A stretch of 64,000 nt of DNA from Anolis sagrei (GCF_037176765.1 NC_090034.1:90676000-90739999), one strand, 5' to 3'. Positions 34,550 to 45,218 are shown, numbered from the stretch's first letter. Program-made: numbers and translations. The notes: a model not told the origin generated them from the sequence alone.

Positions 34550-37500
34550 GTGAGTTTTCTTGTGGTGTTGTGATAGAAGGATGTTGCAACTGATGTAGGC
34601 TTGACTTGCTTGTTGATTTCATCAGAGATGTTTTGTGACCTGAGCTGAAGAACTACATGATGATCCTCCTGGAGATACCGTCATTATCAGTAACTAGCAA
34701 AATTCAAGAAAAGTGAGGATAGGAACGCAAATAAAGCCAAAGTTGGCAACACATGGTACTTCAGATGATGTTGGGTGAACATCTCTGTCATATTTAATAT
34801 ATTAAGATTAATATATTAATAATTATTAATATATTAATAATGTAATAATATAAAATATTGTGTATTGTCGAAGGCTTTCATGGCTGGAATCACTAGGTTC
34901 TTGTGGGTTTTTTCGGGCTATAGAGCCATGTTCTAGAGGCATTTCTCCTGACGTTTCGCCTGCATCTATGGCAAGCTTCCTCAGAGGTTGTGAGGTCTGT
35001 TGGAAGTAGGAAACCCATTTTTCCTACTTCCAACAGACCTCACAACCTCTGAGGAAGCTTGCCATAGATGCAGGCGAAACGTCAGGAGAAATGCCTCTAG
35101 AACATGGCTCTATAGCCCGAAAAAACCCACAAGAACCATAAAATATTGTGTTTAGATATTACTTGTAAGCCACTCTGAGTCCCCTTTGGGGTTAGAAGGG
35201 CGACATATAAATGTTGTAAATAAATAAATAAATAAACATTTCACCTGTGATCATGCTTGCTGTGATTGATGGGTGTTGGAGTCCAACAAATTCTAGAGAC
35301 GCAGCGATTCCTGGCCTCTGTGAAAAGGGAAATTTTATATAGCACTTTATAAGAGTATTTCTTCTCTGACATATACCTCTCTGTGTTTTCATCTCTTTCA
35401 GGTCAGAGTATAATGCTTTCTGGAGATGTGTACAAGCCGGAGCCACTTATCTATTTGTCCAGCTTTGTAAGGTATTGGCTTCTTTTCTGTCTTTGGAACA
35501 TTGACAGTACTGTGTTGTCGAAGGATTTCATGGCTGGAATCCCTGAATTGTTATGAGTTTTCTGGGCTGTATGGCCATGTTCCAGAAGCATTATCTCCTG
35601 ATGTTTTGCCCAGGCATCCCCAGAGGTTGAGGGGTCTGATGTGGGTGAAACATCAAGAGAGAGTTACTGCTGAAATTGAACAGATAGCCATGCTTGTCAT
35701 GGAACATAGAGGTTCTTCTTCCTCAGAGGCTTGACTGGAGATCAAATACAATGGTACAGAGTGAATAGAGTGGTCAGCCCCTCCTCCAATCCATCCTTTT
35801 CTCTACTTAACTGGATTGAGTTCATGATCATCTGTGGTGATCTGCATAATGCTTAAATACAAGACTAATTTCCCCTCAAATTTCAGAAACTTTCAGATAT
35901 ATAAACTTGGCTAGTCCAGAACACTTTGTGACCACAATCTTGCTTATGTGATAAGTTACCTTTTCTAAAGCAGTGTTGTAATTGCCTTTCTCTCTCGCTT
36001 TCTCTTTTACAGATGCTATTTTTAGCAACCTTCTTTCCAACCTGGGAGGGGGGTGCAGGTGCCTATGACTTCGTCGGGGTAAGTTCAACTCTGCCAATAT
36101 TTCAATTGTCTGCAATCATTTGTTTACACCTTCTGTGTGAACAAGGGTGCAAAAGATTGGGTGCCGAGAATTATTTTGATATAGGCATACTCCCTTTTTG
36201 CTGTCTAAAGAACTCAAAGGACGGTCCCGTTGGGACCAATAACAAAAATTTAGGGACACCCTAGAAAATTGTAATGGAAAATTCTAACAGTAAGTTTGTC
36301 TTATTGTTGCATGCCTTCAATCCATTTCCACTCTGAGTCCCCCAGGGAAGATAGGGCAGAATATAAATAAAGATTGTTGTTGTTCTCTCATGTTCTTGCA
36401 TGGGTAGCTGGAGCTGACAGACAGGAGCTCACCCTGACTTGCAGATTTGAACCACTGACCTTCAAGTCAGCAGATCAGCCGTCACAAGGGTTTAACCCAT
36501 TGTGCCACCGCAGCTCCATTCCTTTTCAGGTTAAATAGCATAATCAGATAGCACTGTGATTTCATAACTGCTCCATTTGCTTTACCAACTCAAGGGTTGA
36601 ACCTTGGGGAGAAAGGTGTTTTTTTGAAAGTGGAGACATATCCCTTGGATCATCCCCAGAAAAAATATTCTCCTAATGTATTTCTCCTACATGTATCATT
36701 ATGTACTAGTCTAAATAAGTAATACTGATACTTTGCTAGAGCTTTTACATTTTGACTGACAGTGCAGAAGATATGGAAGCATTGATGTTGGCACACTAGG
36801 GGATATAATATCTCTTGAAGTTGTTAAAAACTAAAGTGAGAATCATGCATACTGTAGTATTTCTGATTTCTATGTATGCATGTGAAAACCAGACAGTGAC
36901 AAAAGCTGCAAGGAAGAAAATCAAAGAATATAAAATGTGATGTTGTGCAATTTTTATGGATACTTAAAAAGCCAAATAAGTGGATTTGAGAACAGATCAA
37001 GCCTGAATTCTCACTAGAAATGATTAAAGAATGATGAAAGAATGGAGATAACTCATTGGAAAATACTTTAATACATAGTAAAGTAGAAGGCAGTAAGAAA
37101 AGAGGAAGGACTTCCTTGCCCATGGATTGATTCAGTGAAGGAAACCATGGCCCAGAGGTTGCAAGACCTGAACTGTTATAGTAATCGGGATCCTTTGGAG
37201 GGCTCTCATTAACAGCTGACTTGGCAGCAAATGACAATAACAACAACAAGTTTTGTAGGTGGTGTTGGTGGTGGCAATAGAGAATGGCAAATAAAGGAAA
37301 GTTTTTGGGCTGCTGCCCTGACCTTTTTTGTCTTGTGCCAGGAATTCATGAAGGCCACTGTGGATTTGGCTGACCTGGTGGGGTTGCACCTGGTGATGTC
37401 CCGGAATGCAGGCAAAGGGGAGTACAAGATCATGGTGGCGGCCATGGGGTGGGCCACAGCAGAGCTCATTATGTCTCGGTGAGTTGCCAGAAACAATGGA

Positions 37501-39759
37501 GATTTTCAGATAGCGCCACCTGAGAATGTGGTATGGATGGAACTAACCAATACTTAGCCATCTACAGTATGATCTTCTTATCCATAGATTCACAATCCAT
37601 GTTTTCCCCTATCTAGCTTCCAAAAAGTATTCCTCCCCCACCCCCAACCAGGAAGTGTTTGGGGGTTTCTAGGTCTTCCAGTGCAATTCCATGGATGCTT
37701 CCAGCCCAAGTGTGGTCAAAATATAGTTGGATATTATTCACATTTTCATGTTTCCACATAGGGGTTTGGAACATATCCCCTGTGGATATAGGCCTATACC
37801 AGGCATGGGCAAACTTCAGCCTTTGGTGTTTTGGACTTCAACTCCCATAATTTCTAACAGCTGATAAAACATCTGGGCATACCCTGGGCAACATCCTTGC
37901 AGATGGCCAATTCTCTCACACCAGAAGCAACTTGCAGTTTCTCAAATCACTCCTGATACAAAAAAATAATAATGAAATTTGCAGATGACACCACATTGGG
38001 AGGGATAGCGGCCAAGAGCAGCATCCAAATGATCTTCCTGACAGTAAGAGCTGTTTCGCAGTGGAATACGTTGCCTCAGAGCATGGTGGAGGCTCCTTCT
38101 CTGGAGGTTTTTAGGCAGAGGCTGGATGGCCATCTGTTGTGGGAGTTTTGATTCTATGTTCCAGCATGACAAGGGGCAGGACTGGATGACCCTTGTGGCG
38201 TCTTCCAACTCTATGATTCGATGATTGAATGCTGGAATTCAGTCCTGTGTTAGAAAACCAAGGTTTTCACAGAATGCCCCACACATTTTGGCTTATAGTC
38301 ATTTATTGATGAGGGAAAGGTCACGTCATCAGGGATACTTCACTATATTGCAACCTCACAAGCTGCACCTTGTACATTAGAAAGAAATGGCTAAAATTAC
38401 TGGATTACTGCAACGCTCTCTACGTGGGGCTGCCCTTGAAGACGGCCCGGAAGCTTCAGCTGGTCCAGCGTGCGGCAGCCATGTTACTAACTGGAGCGGG
38501 TAGCAGGGAGCACACAACGCCCTTGTTGTCCCAGCTCCACTGGCTGCCGATTTGCTACCGGACCCAATTCAAGGTGCTGGTCTTGGCCTACAAAGCCCTA
38601 AACGGTTCCGGCCCAAAATACCTTTCTGACCGCATCTTGGCCTACGAGCCCACGGGGACCTTGAGATCGTCTGGGGAGGCCCTTCTCTCGATCCCACCTG
38701 CATCACAGGCACGGCTGGCGGGGACGAGGGAGAGGGCCTTCTCGGTGGTGGCCCCCCGGCTGTGGAACACTCTCCCGGCACACATCAGACAGGCGCCCTC
38801 CCTCATGTCCTTTCGAAAAAGCCTTAAGACCTGGCTGTTCGAGAGGGCATTTAATTAAGTGCTAAGCAACAACATTACGGTAATGAGAACTGGAATGGTA
38901 TAAGGAAGATGAGACTGGCTATGATTCTACTAAGAGACGAAGCGGATTTTTATGTAGTTTGTATTTGTTGTATAGTTATATGTTGTTGATACTGGCCTTT
39001 GTAACTGTCTTTTTATGTGTACTGTACACCGCCATGAGTCGCCCGTAAGGGCTGAGAATGGCGGTTAATAAGTGCATCAAATAAATAAATAAATAAATAA
39101 ATAAAATTTAGTGAGCCTTTATGATTAATGGTCTGTGTTTCTTTTTGAATTGGGGAAGATGTTTACCTGTAGTATACTGATTGCTGAGGGGGGTTCTTGG
39201 ATGTGGGAATGTGTTTGCCTGGCAAGATCTGTTCCTGATAACCTTCATGTCTCTGGCAGATGTATCCCGCTGTGGGTAGGAGCTCGTGGCATTGAATTTG
39301 ACTGGAAATACATCCAGATGAGCATTGACTCCAATATCAGTCTGGTAAGTTCCAATTCTTACTGTTTATTGTGAACTTCCCTAAAGTATGATCATAGCTG
39401 ATGGGGAAAAAACAAATAAAGGCATGAGTTTTATTTCTTTGGGGTCTCCTTCGAATACACAACAAACAAGATCACTATGCTGGCTTTTGTATTTGATCAC
39501 ACATCAGACACTTCCCAAGTGTCTAGGACTGTGTGATGTATCGGCGAATAATGTGTGCAGATCCTAGTAGGGTGGTCTTTTGCAGCTGACAGATGGTAAT
39601 TTTGTTAGCGCTTATTGTTTTTAAGTGAGGCCAAGGTCTTTAGACACTGCACTCAGTGTGCCTATCACCACTGGGACCACCTTGACTGGCTTGTGCCAGT
39701 CTTTGCTGTTCTCTTTTTAAATCATCATATTGTGTAAGCTTTTCCAGTTGCTTTTCGTC

Positions 39760-39802
<43 letters not shown>

Positions 39803-41912
39803 TCAGTTCACTATATTTTTTCAAAGTGGTTTTTGGGAGAGTTTTGTGAGAAAATGGAATTGTAATCCTAGTTCTGGGTGGAGCCAAAACAGCATACAGG
39901 AGGCAAGGAGGAATAAGTGGGAAGCTGTGCTTTTATAAGGAGAAAAATCCCCAGAAAGACCACTAAAGGTTAACTATGGTTGTTTTCTACAGAATGATAG
40001 TAGATGGGGAAGAAAACCAGAGAAGGTGGCCAGTAAATTGAAGTTGGTTGAGCCTTTGTAATCTTGAACAGGGATGCTCAATTTTACGTTTTTTTTTCGT
40101 GAGGGGGTCTCTTGTGACTAGAGTCCAAAATACACTGCTCAATAGAATTGCCATAAAAACCATAGAGATCATTCATTTCTGTTTACTCCCTTTCCCCCTT
40201 CCTTCCTGCTACTTGTCTGCCTCTAGGTCCACTATATTGCCATGGCTGCCTTGGTGTGGATGTTCACACGCTACGATCTGCCCAAACACTACCGACTGCC
40301 TCTCACTTTCCTCTTGGGAATCAGTGTTTACAAGGCTTTCTTCATGGAGTGAGTGACTGGGAGTGCACAAGGAGCTGGGGGCAGCTGTAGCTTTTGTCAG
40401 ATGATGGGCATTGCCCACTTAAAATATGGAAAACAAGTGGATTAGTTTAATTTGATTATGGCATTGATTATTTGCCTTTTTTTATGTAAATCTCTCTGTA
40501 TCCCCTTGGGGATGGGGGTGTGTGTCTATAAATAGAGTATTATTATTATTATTATTATTATTAGTAGTAGTAGTAGTATTTGAAACACAACAAGATGAGT
40601 CCACAGCAGACAAGATCACTTTGCTGGCTGTTGTATTGGATCACACGCCGGACACTTCAAAGTGTCTAGGACTGTGTGATGTATCGTCAAATAATGCATG
40701 CAGATCCCAGCAAGGTGGCCTTCTGCAGCTGGCAGATGGTAATTTTGTCATCGCTAGATTCAGATCTCCCATTAAAGCAAGGTCTTTAGGCACTGCACCC
40801 AGTGTGCCAATCACCACTGGGACCACCTTTACTGGCTTGTGCCAGAGTCTTTGCAGTTTGATCTTTAAATCCTCATATCGTGTCAGCTTTTCCAGTTGTT
40901 TCTCTTCAATCCATTATTATTATTATTATTATTACTACTACTACTACTACTATTACTACTACTACTACTACTACTACTACTATGTGTCAGGAGCGACTTG
41001 AAAAACTGCAAGTTGTCTGCAAGGACATTGCCCAGGGGATGCCTGGATGTTTGATGTTTTCCATCCTTTTGGGAGGCTTCTCTCATGTCCCCACATGGGG
41101 AGCTGGAGCTGACAGAGGGGAGCTCTACCCACTCTCCCCAGATTCGAACCACTGACTTGTTGGTCAGCAGTCCTGCTGGCACAAAGGTTTAACCCACTGT
41201 GCCACCTCTTCTCATGAGAAAAGGAAAAATCCCACTTATAACCACAGTTTTCAAGCTCCACTAAATTTGTTGCTGTTCAAGATATTCTTTGAATTTTTAA
41301 GCTTCTGCTTAGGAATGAGCATGTGTTTGGTGTTTCTAGAATGCTGTCAGATATTTTGGGATGTTGAGGTTGGAAAGCTGGATTTGGATGGCTGGAATCC
41401 AAATTGGGGCCCTGCACATTGCAATATCTCTGTGTGAAATAGCCTAGATTCAGATCTCCCATTAAAGCAAGAGGGAGAGCCACTGGCCCTTCAGATGTTT
41501 CTAATGTCAACTTCCACCATTCCTCACCATTGGCCATGCTGGCTTTGACTTTTGGGAGATCTATATTGACCCATATTGAATATTTTAGATTGCCTTTCTG
41601 GTTTGACACAAACCTTTCAAATGTGGTGATTTTCCATCTCCAGTTTTGTTGTTTTGCTTCTTCCCTAACATAGAATCATAGAATCAAAGAGTTGGAAGAG
41701 ACCTCATGGGCCATCCAGTCCAACCCCCTGCCAAGAAGCAGGAATATTGCATTCATCCTTATCAGCATCTCCTTCTCTTCTTTCTTTACAGATCTTTTGT
41801 CCATGTCTTCCTCCTGGGCAGCTGGACAGCCCTCTTAGTTAAAGCTGTGATCACCGGCCTCCTTTCCTTGAGCTCCCTGACTCTCTTTATCACCCTGGTG
41901 CACAGTAACTGA
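34473..41912 (+). CDS. TMEM147: Transmembrane protein 147, seven coding exons
   Basis: TMEM147 is a seven-span ER membrane protein. It works with Nicalin and NOMO in the multipass translocon that helps insert polytopic proteins, and has also been linked to the lamin B receptor. Coding exons are 34473-34549, 35402-35471, 36013-36078, 37342-37478, 39260-39344, 40227-40348 and 41792-41912. They total 678 bp, or 225 residues plus stop (human 224). The start [20 protein letters not shown] and the blocks [28 protein letters not shown] and [20 protein letters not shown] are near-identical to human as I recall it. The C-terminal third (residues 146-225) is more diverged but keeps YKAF, FVH and GSW. 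Residues 64-66 carry about two extra amino acids (GGAGAYDF versus human GGIYDF). All junctions are GT-AG and in frame. It converges on ATP4A. Confidence 0.96.
34950..34984 (-). ncRNA. Hammerhead-ribozyme-like core, inverted partner
   Basis: Exact reverse complement of the core at 35049-35083, so a transcript of either strand carries one complete core. Other intact cores are at 10020-10054 and 29410-29444, both minus. Confidence 0.35.
35049..35083 (+). ncRNA. Hammerhead-ribozyme-like core
   Basis: CTGAGGA (CUGANGA) at 35049-35055, a hairpin GCTTGC/GCAGGC, GAAA at 35076-35079, then CGTC giving a GUC cleavage triplet. Outside, CCT pairs with AGG as a short stem I. One extra base lies between CUGANGA and stem II, and stem III would be a bare ACGU palindrome, as in dimeric short-stem-III hammerheads. 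Activity is inferred, not known. Confidence 0.35.
35402..35471 (+). CDS. TMEM147: TMEM147 coding exon 2
   Basis: Encodes [20 protein letters not shown] then LCK. It follows a CTCTTTCAG acceptor. Confidence 0.96.
35511..35665 (-). repeat. Penelope-like arm, single copy
   Basis: GTGTTGTCGAAGGATTTCAT through CAGGCATCCCCAGAGGTTGA. The hammerhead-like core is damaged. It is in TMEM147 intron 3. Confidence 0.65.
36013..36078 (+). CDS. TMEM147: TMEM147 coding exon 3
   Basis: Encodes [20 protein letters not shown] then VG. Relative to human GGIYDF the segment GGAGAYDF is about two residues longer. Confidence 0.95.
36295..36520. repeat. L2-like tail and antisense tRNA-derived SINE fragment
   Basis: ACTCTGAGTCCCCCAGGGAA then AATATAAATAAAG (36330-36375) is an L2-type tail. 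36395-36520 matches the antisense SINE of the 53018 family (AGCTGGAGCTGACAGACAGG, GTTTAACCCATTGTGCCACC). Confidence 0.6.
37342..37478 (+). CDS. TMEM147: TMEM147 coding exon 4
   Basis: Encodes [20 protein letters not shown] then [20 protein letters not shown] then ELIMS, splitting an Arg codon with the next exon. This is the most conserved part of the protein. Confidence 0.97.
37800..37965 (+). repeat. MITE fragment fused to a SINE 3' end
   Basis: CCAGGCATGGGCAAACTTCA at 37799 is the left end of a hAT MITE also seen at 32884. At about 37868 it switches to the SINE body (CCCTGGGCAACATCCTTGCA, CTCCTGATA). Confidence 0.55.
37972..38228 (+). repeat. CR1 LINE 3' end, sense
   Basis: Starts in the reverse transcriptase ([10 protein letters not shown]) and ends CCAACTCTATGATTCGATGA, the CR1 3' repeats, with GGCTGGATGGCCATCTGTTG between. 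Confidence 0.8.
38380..39108 (+). repeat. L2-clade LINE 3' end with longest surviving RT C-terminus
   Basis: A 162-codon open frame (38370-38858) reads [40 protein letters not shown] and [20 protein letters not shown] then KSLKTWLF. A 3' UTR with the CCGCCATGAGTCGCCCGTAA tail and AAATAAATAAAT follows. 5'-truncated in TMEM147 intron 5 and among the youngest L2 copies here. Confidence 0.85.
39260..39344 (+). CDS. TMEM147: TMEM147 coding exon 5
   Basis: Encodes [20 protein letters not shown] then SIDSNISL, matching the human segment exactly as I recall it. Confidence 0.97.
39455..39815 (-). repeat. LINE coding fragment, antisense, with TTA array
   Basis: The minus strand encodes a QVVPVVIGT-like block (from ATCACCACTGGGACCACCTT). 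The same piece recurs at 40570-40960. Non-LTR origin likely, clade uncertain. Confidence 0.5.
40227..40348 (+). CDS. TMEM147: TMEM147 coding exon 6
   Basis: Encodes [20 protein letters not shown] then [20 protein letters not shown] and two bases of a Glu codon. It is more diverged than earlier exons but keeps TRYDL and SVYKAF. Confidence 0.95.
40530..40985 (-). repeat. LINE coding fragment, antisense, between ATT/AGT and ATT/ACT arrays
   Basis: The minus strand reads [16 protein letters not shown]. It is flanked by trinucleotide arrays at 40537-40580 and 40913-40981, and contains a 28-bp patch shared with unique intron sequence at 41444-41471. Confidence 0.5.
40984..41213 (-). repeat. Second tRNA-derived SINE family, antisense
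   Basis: Full-length reverse copy: GTCAGGAGCGACTTGAAAAA at the tail end to TTTAACCCACTGTGCCACC at the head. In TMEM147 intron 6. Confidence 0.8.
41669..41756 (-). repeat. CR1 LINE 3' end, antisense, short
   Basis: CATAGAATCATAGAATCAAA then GGAAGAGACCTCATGGGCCA. It ends 35 bases before the TMEM147 last exon. Confidence 0.8.
41792..41912 (+). CDS. TMEM147: TMEM147 coding exon 7 and stop
   Basis: Encodes [20 protein letters not shown] then [19 protein letters not shown] and TGA, the last hydrophobic span and a short tail. Confidence 0.95.
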
Positions 41913-42073
41913 GGGTTGATCTTTCCTCTTTCCACCTCTTTCCAAGAGCTCTGTGTCCTGGAGCTGCACAACCAAGTCGTGGTTGCCAAGAGGACACACA
42001 GTTTCATCTTGCCTGCTGAGAGATCAATTCTAATGGGGCATTTAGTCTCAAGCACAGCATTAATAATGATGAC

Positions 42074-42079
42074 AATAAA
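42074..42079 (+). terminator. TMEM147: TMEM147 polyadenylation signal
   Basis: AATAAA 162 bases after the TMEM147 stop, just before an antisense L2 fragment. This gives a short 3' UTR. Confidence 0.75.
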
Positions 42080-42106
42080 AATAGTGTTTGTTTTTTTATG
42101 GTTTGC

Positions 42107-43300
42107 AAATGTATTTATTTATTTATTTCAAACTTTCATATCCTGATCTCCTCAACCTCCGTAGAGGGACTCAGACCGGCTTACAGTAAGGATTCAATGC
42201 TAATAGTACAATCTAAAAACATCATATAATAACGAGTTAAAATACATATCGATTAAAATTACAAGTAAGCCAAATCGCCAAGATAAAATCATGTCCAACT
42301 CAGTCCATATGTGTGGTCGATAACTTTGTTCTGTAGCCGGTTTCAACCATTACTCTGGGAATGCTTCCTTCCATAGCCAGGATTTCACCAGCCTCCTGAA
42401 GGACAGGAGGGAGGAGGCAGATCTGATCTCAATCGGGAGAGAGTTCCATAGCCGAGGGACCACCACAGAAAAGGCCCTGTCTCTCGTTCCCGCCAGACGT
42501 GATTGTGAAAGTGGCAGAACCGAGAGCAGGGCCCCACCAGAAGATCTTAATTATCTTGGTGGTTCATAGGGGGGAATACATTCGGACAGGTAAACTGGGC
42601 CGGAACCATATAGGGTTTTGTAGGTTAAAACCAGCACTTTGAATTGTGCTCGGAAGCTAATTGGCAGCCAGTGGAGCTGGCACAACAAAAGAATTGTGCA
42701 CTCCCGTTAGTAATCTGGCTGCTGAACATTGGACTAATTGCAGCTTCCGGGCAGTCTTCAGAGGCAATCCCACGTAGAGAGCATTGCAGTAGTCAATACG
42801 GGATGTAGCCAGAGCATGGACCACCGTTGCCAAGTCAGACTTCCCAAATGTAAAGTTACTTTGGCCAATGTCTTAACACAGGGGTCATCAAACTTTTTAA
42901 ACAGAGAGCCAGGTCACAGTCCCTCAAACTGTTGGAGGGCGGGATTATAATTTGAAAAAAGCATGATTGAATTCCTATGCACACTCACATATCTAATTTG
43001 TAGTGCAAAAAACTGCTTAAAACAATACAATAATTAAAATGAAGAACAATTTAAACAAATATAAACTTAGTATTTCAATGGGAGGTGTGGGCCTACTTTT
43101 GGATGATGAGATAGGATTGTTGTGGTTGTTGTGTTCTTTCAAGTTGTTTCAGATTTAGCTTGACCCTGAGTGAGGGCCGGGTAAATGACCTTGGAGGGCT
43201 GTATCTAGCCCTCGGGCCTTAGTTTAAGGACCTCTGTCTTAACATGTCCATTGCGCTTCCCTGGGGAGGATCGGTAGGGCTCAGTGCTGCCCTTTCAAGA
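42107..43300 (-). repeat. L2-clade LINE 3' end, antisense, split by a hAT MITE
   Basis: Begins AAATGTATTTATTTATTT then ATATCCTGATCTCCTCAACC. The minus strand carries the L2 C-terminal remnant (CCACCACAGAAAAGGCCCTG region). It resumes after 43244 for a short distance. Confidence 0.75.
42879..43236 (+). mobile_element. Complete hAT MITE inserted in an L2
   Basis: Ends CAGGGGTCATCAAACT and TTTAAGGACCTCTG; the 8-bp duplication TCTTAACA is at 42871-42878 and 43237-43244. 358 bp with no coding capacity. Confidence 0.85.
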
Positions 43301-44251
43301 GAAAATCACATTGGCACACTTTGTGGGGTCAGCTCTTTGCAAATCAGACTTACTCCCAGGGATCATGGAAAATATGGCTTCAGATAGCAGTCAGCCCTAT
43401 TCCACAAAGTGACAAAAACAAGAAAGTGAATTGTTTGCTCCAAGTCATGCCTAGTCTTTAAACTGGAAGCAGATAGAGCAAATAGATTTTAAAACCAACT
43501 ACTTGCTCTCGAAATCTCTCTACTTGCTCTTTCAGCTTTCTATAATGTCCGGATGTCTCCTAAGGTCAGTCTAATTTTCACTATAACCATTAAGCAGCTT
43601 TGGAAAAGCCAAAATAACATAAATTTTATTTCTTTGCCCCCTCCCATCTTTGTTGGCGCTGCCATAAAGAAGGGATCTGTGGGCGTGACTAATCACAGCC
43701 ACCTTAACTGTAGTTTGAAAAGATCAGGCTCCCAATTATAGAGAATTGCAAAAGGCCCTGCCGTAAACGACACTTCCCAGAATGCAAAGCTGCTTAGAAC
43801 TCGAATGAGACTGAAGGACCCAAGGAGGGCTAGCCTCACCTGTTGCCGTTTAGAGTTAGTCTAAATAAAATAAATATCTGCAAAAAGGACTTAAGTGAGT
43901 AATAGTATCTGTGCTAAGTTGTGATTGTATGTCATTAAGACAGACATTCAAGGGGATTGCTGTTGTCGTTTTTTGGGGGGATAAATTATTTTGGTCTAAA
44001 CTTTTAAAAATCCCCAAAAATCTGTAGATGTGTGAATCTTTATAAAACTTCCAGGGATTGATGCCCTCGTTATCTTGTGCATTGTATATAAAATTCAAGT
44101 AGATGAAATAGCTTTTTTTAAAAAAATGTTATTTATGAAAACTTTGAAAATTTGCCAAAATTCCATGGATAAGTCAAATGATCTGGTGAGTTAACTGTGG
44201 TAAATGAGGGAGAGAAAAACTCGTCAATTTTCCCCACTGACAGTGATGTTT
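43301..44251. other. TMEM147-ATP4A intergenic, no gene seen
   Basis: No conserved exon on either strand and no recognised repeat beyond short AT runs. Confidence 0.5.
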
Positions 44252-44604
44252 CCACTATTGCACGTGCGTGATGGCCATTAACGAAGCACTTAGGAAGATT
44301 CATAAGTTTCAGAGCCAACCTTCAGAAATGGGGCTACAAAGTGGAATCCTCGACATGCGAGTGTGGAGAAGAGCAAATCACTGACCACCTGCTGCAATGC
44401 AACCTGAGCCCTGCTACATGCACAAGGGAGGACCTTGCAGCAACACTGGAAGCACTACAAGTGGCCAGATACTGGTCAAAGGACATTTAACCAACTAACA
44501 AACTCACAAGTTTTGTATTTTTCTATTTGTTTGCTTTGTTCTGTTAGAAATGTAATATAATGGACTGGTTGCTCTGACACGACAAATAAATAAGTTTCAT
44601 TAGA
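44252..44604 (+). repeat. LINE C-terminal fragment with CxCG...H motif
   Basis: The plus strand reads WGYKVESSTCECGEEQITDH then LLQCNLSPATCTREDLAATL then EALQVARYWSKDI and a stop. A short 3' UTR ends TGACACGACAAATAAATAAG. Non-LTR retrotransposon C-terminus, clade uncertain. Confidence 0.6.
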
Positions 44605-44732
44605 GTTCTGAAATTTTTACCCCCAAAATTTAGAAATGAAGCGCTAGCAACCCTACTTTTGAACACAGTTTAGAACAATTTTTTATGGATTACACATGCC
44701 TTAAAAGAAAACGTTTCCCCTTTAAGTCTGGT

Positions 44733-45002
44733 TGTGCCTGACTCTTGGGGGTGGTGCTCATCTCTATTTCTAAGCTAAAGAGCCGGCGTTGTCCATAGAT
44801 ACCTCCAAGGTCATGTGGCCGGCATGATTGCAAGGAGCGCCATTACCTTCCCGCAGAAGCGGTACCTATTGATCTACTCACATTTGCATGTTTTCAAACT
44901 GCTAGGTTGGCAGAAGCTGGGGCTAACAGTGGGAGCTCACCCTGCTCCCTGGATTCGAACCTCCAACCTTTTGATCAGCAATTCAGCAGCTGAACACTAG
45001 TG
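44733..45002 (-). repeat. Sauria-type tRNA-derived SINE, antisense
   Basis: TCATCTCTATTTCTAAGCTA then GTTGTCCATAGATACCTCCA and GGATTCGAACCTCCAACCTT is the reverse of the 4723 family. Confidence 0.8.
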
Positions 45003-45114
45003 ACTTGTTTATGGATTCATTTTCATTCAGTCGACTTCATTATATTACTGCATCTGTGAAATTAATTGTGACTCAAAGGTGTATGTAAACAAAAGCTGAC
45101 TATTTTTAAGGAAG

Positions 45115-45177
45115 GCTTTGTGTATTCCTGCAAGGATGGCCCTTGTGCTCTTTTCCAACTCTCAAATTCTGTGATAA
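45115..45177 (+). repeat. CR1 3' end remnant
   Basis: ATTCCTGCAAGGATGGCCCT then TTCCAACTCTCAAATTCTGTG is a worn CR1 end. Confidence 0.5.
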
Positions 45178-45212
45178 ATGAGGCTAAACAGCAACCATTT
45201 GTGTCATGAAAT

Positions 45213-45218
45213 TTTATT
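45213..45218 (-). terminator. ATP4A: Possible ATP4A polyadenylation signal
   Basis: TTTATT on the plus strand reads AATAAA on the gene strand, about 415 bases past the ATP4A stop. It is the first hexamer I see beyond the stop. Confidence 0.4.

Larger units (their letters stand above)
34864..35137. repeat. Penelope-like head-to-head dimer with 14-bp target duplication
   Basis: Minus-oriented unit at 34864-35009 and plus-oriented unit at 35010-35137, identical over about 120 bp. ATAAAATATTGTGT is repeated at 34850-34863 and 35138-35151. The left unit has about 30 bp that the right lacks. Both arms hold intact hammerhead-like cores. It is inserted in an AT-rich L2-tailed element in TMEM147 intron 2. 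Confidence 0.75.

Noticed and set aside
40522-41001. 159-codon open frame ending in a long Tyr run
   Set aside because: It spans two trinucleotide arrays and an antisense LINE fragment; it is not conserved coding sequence.
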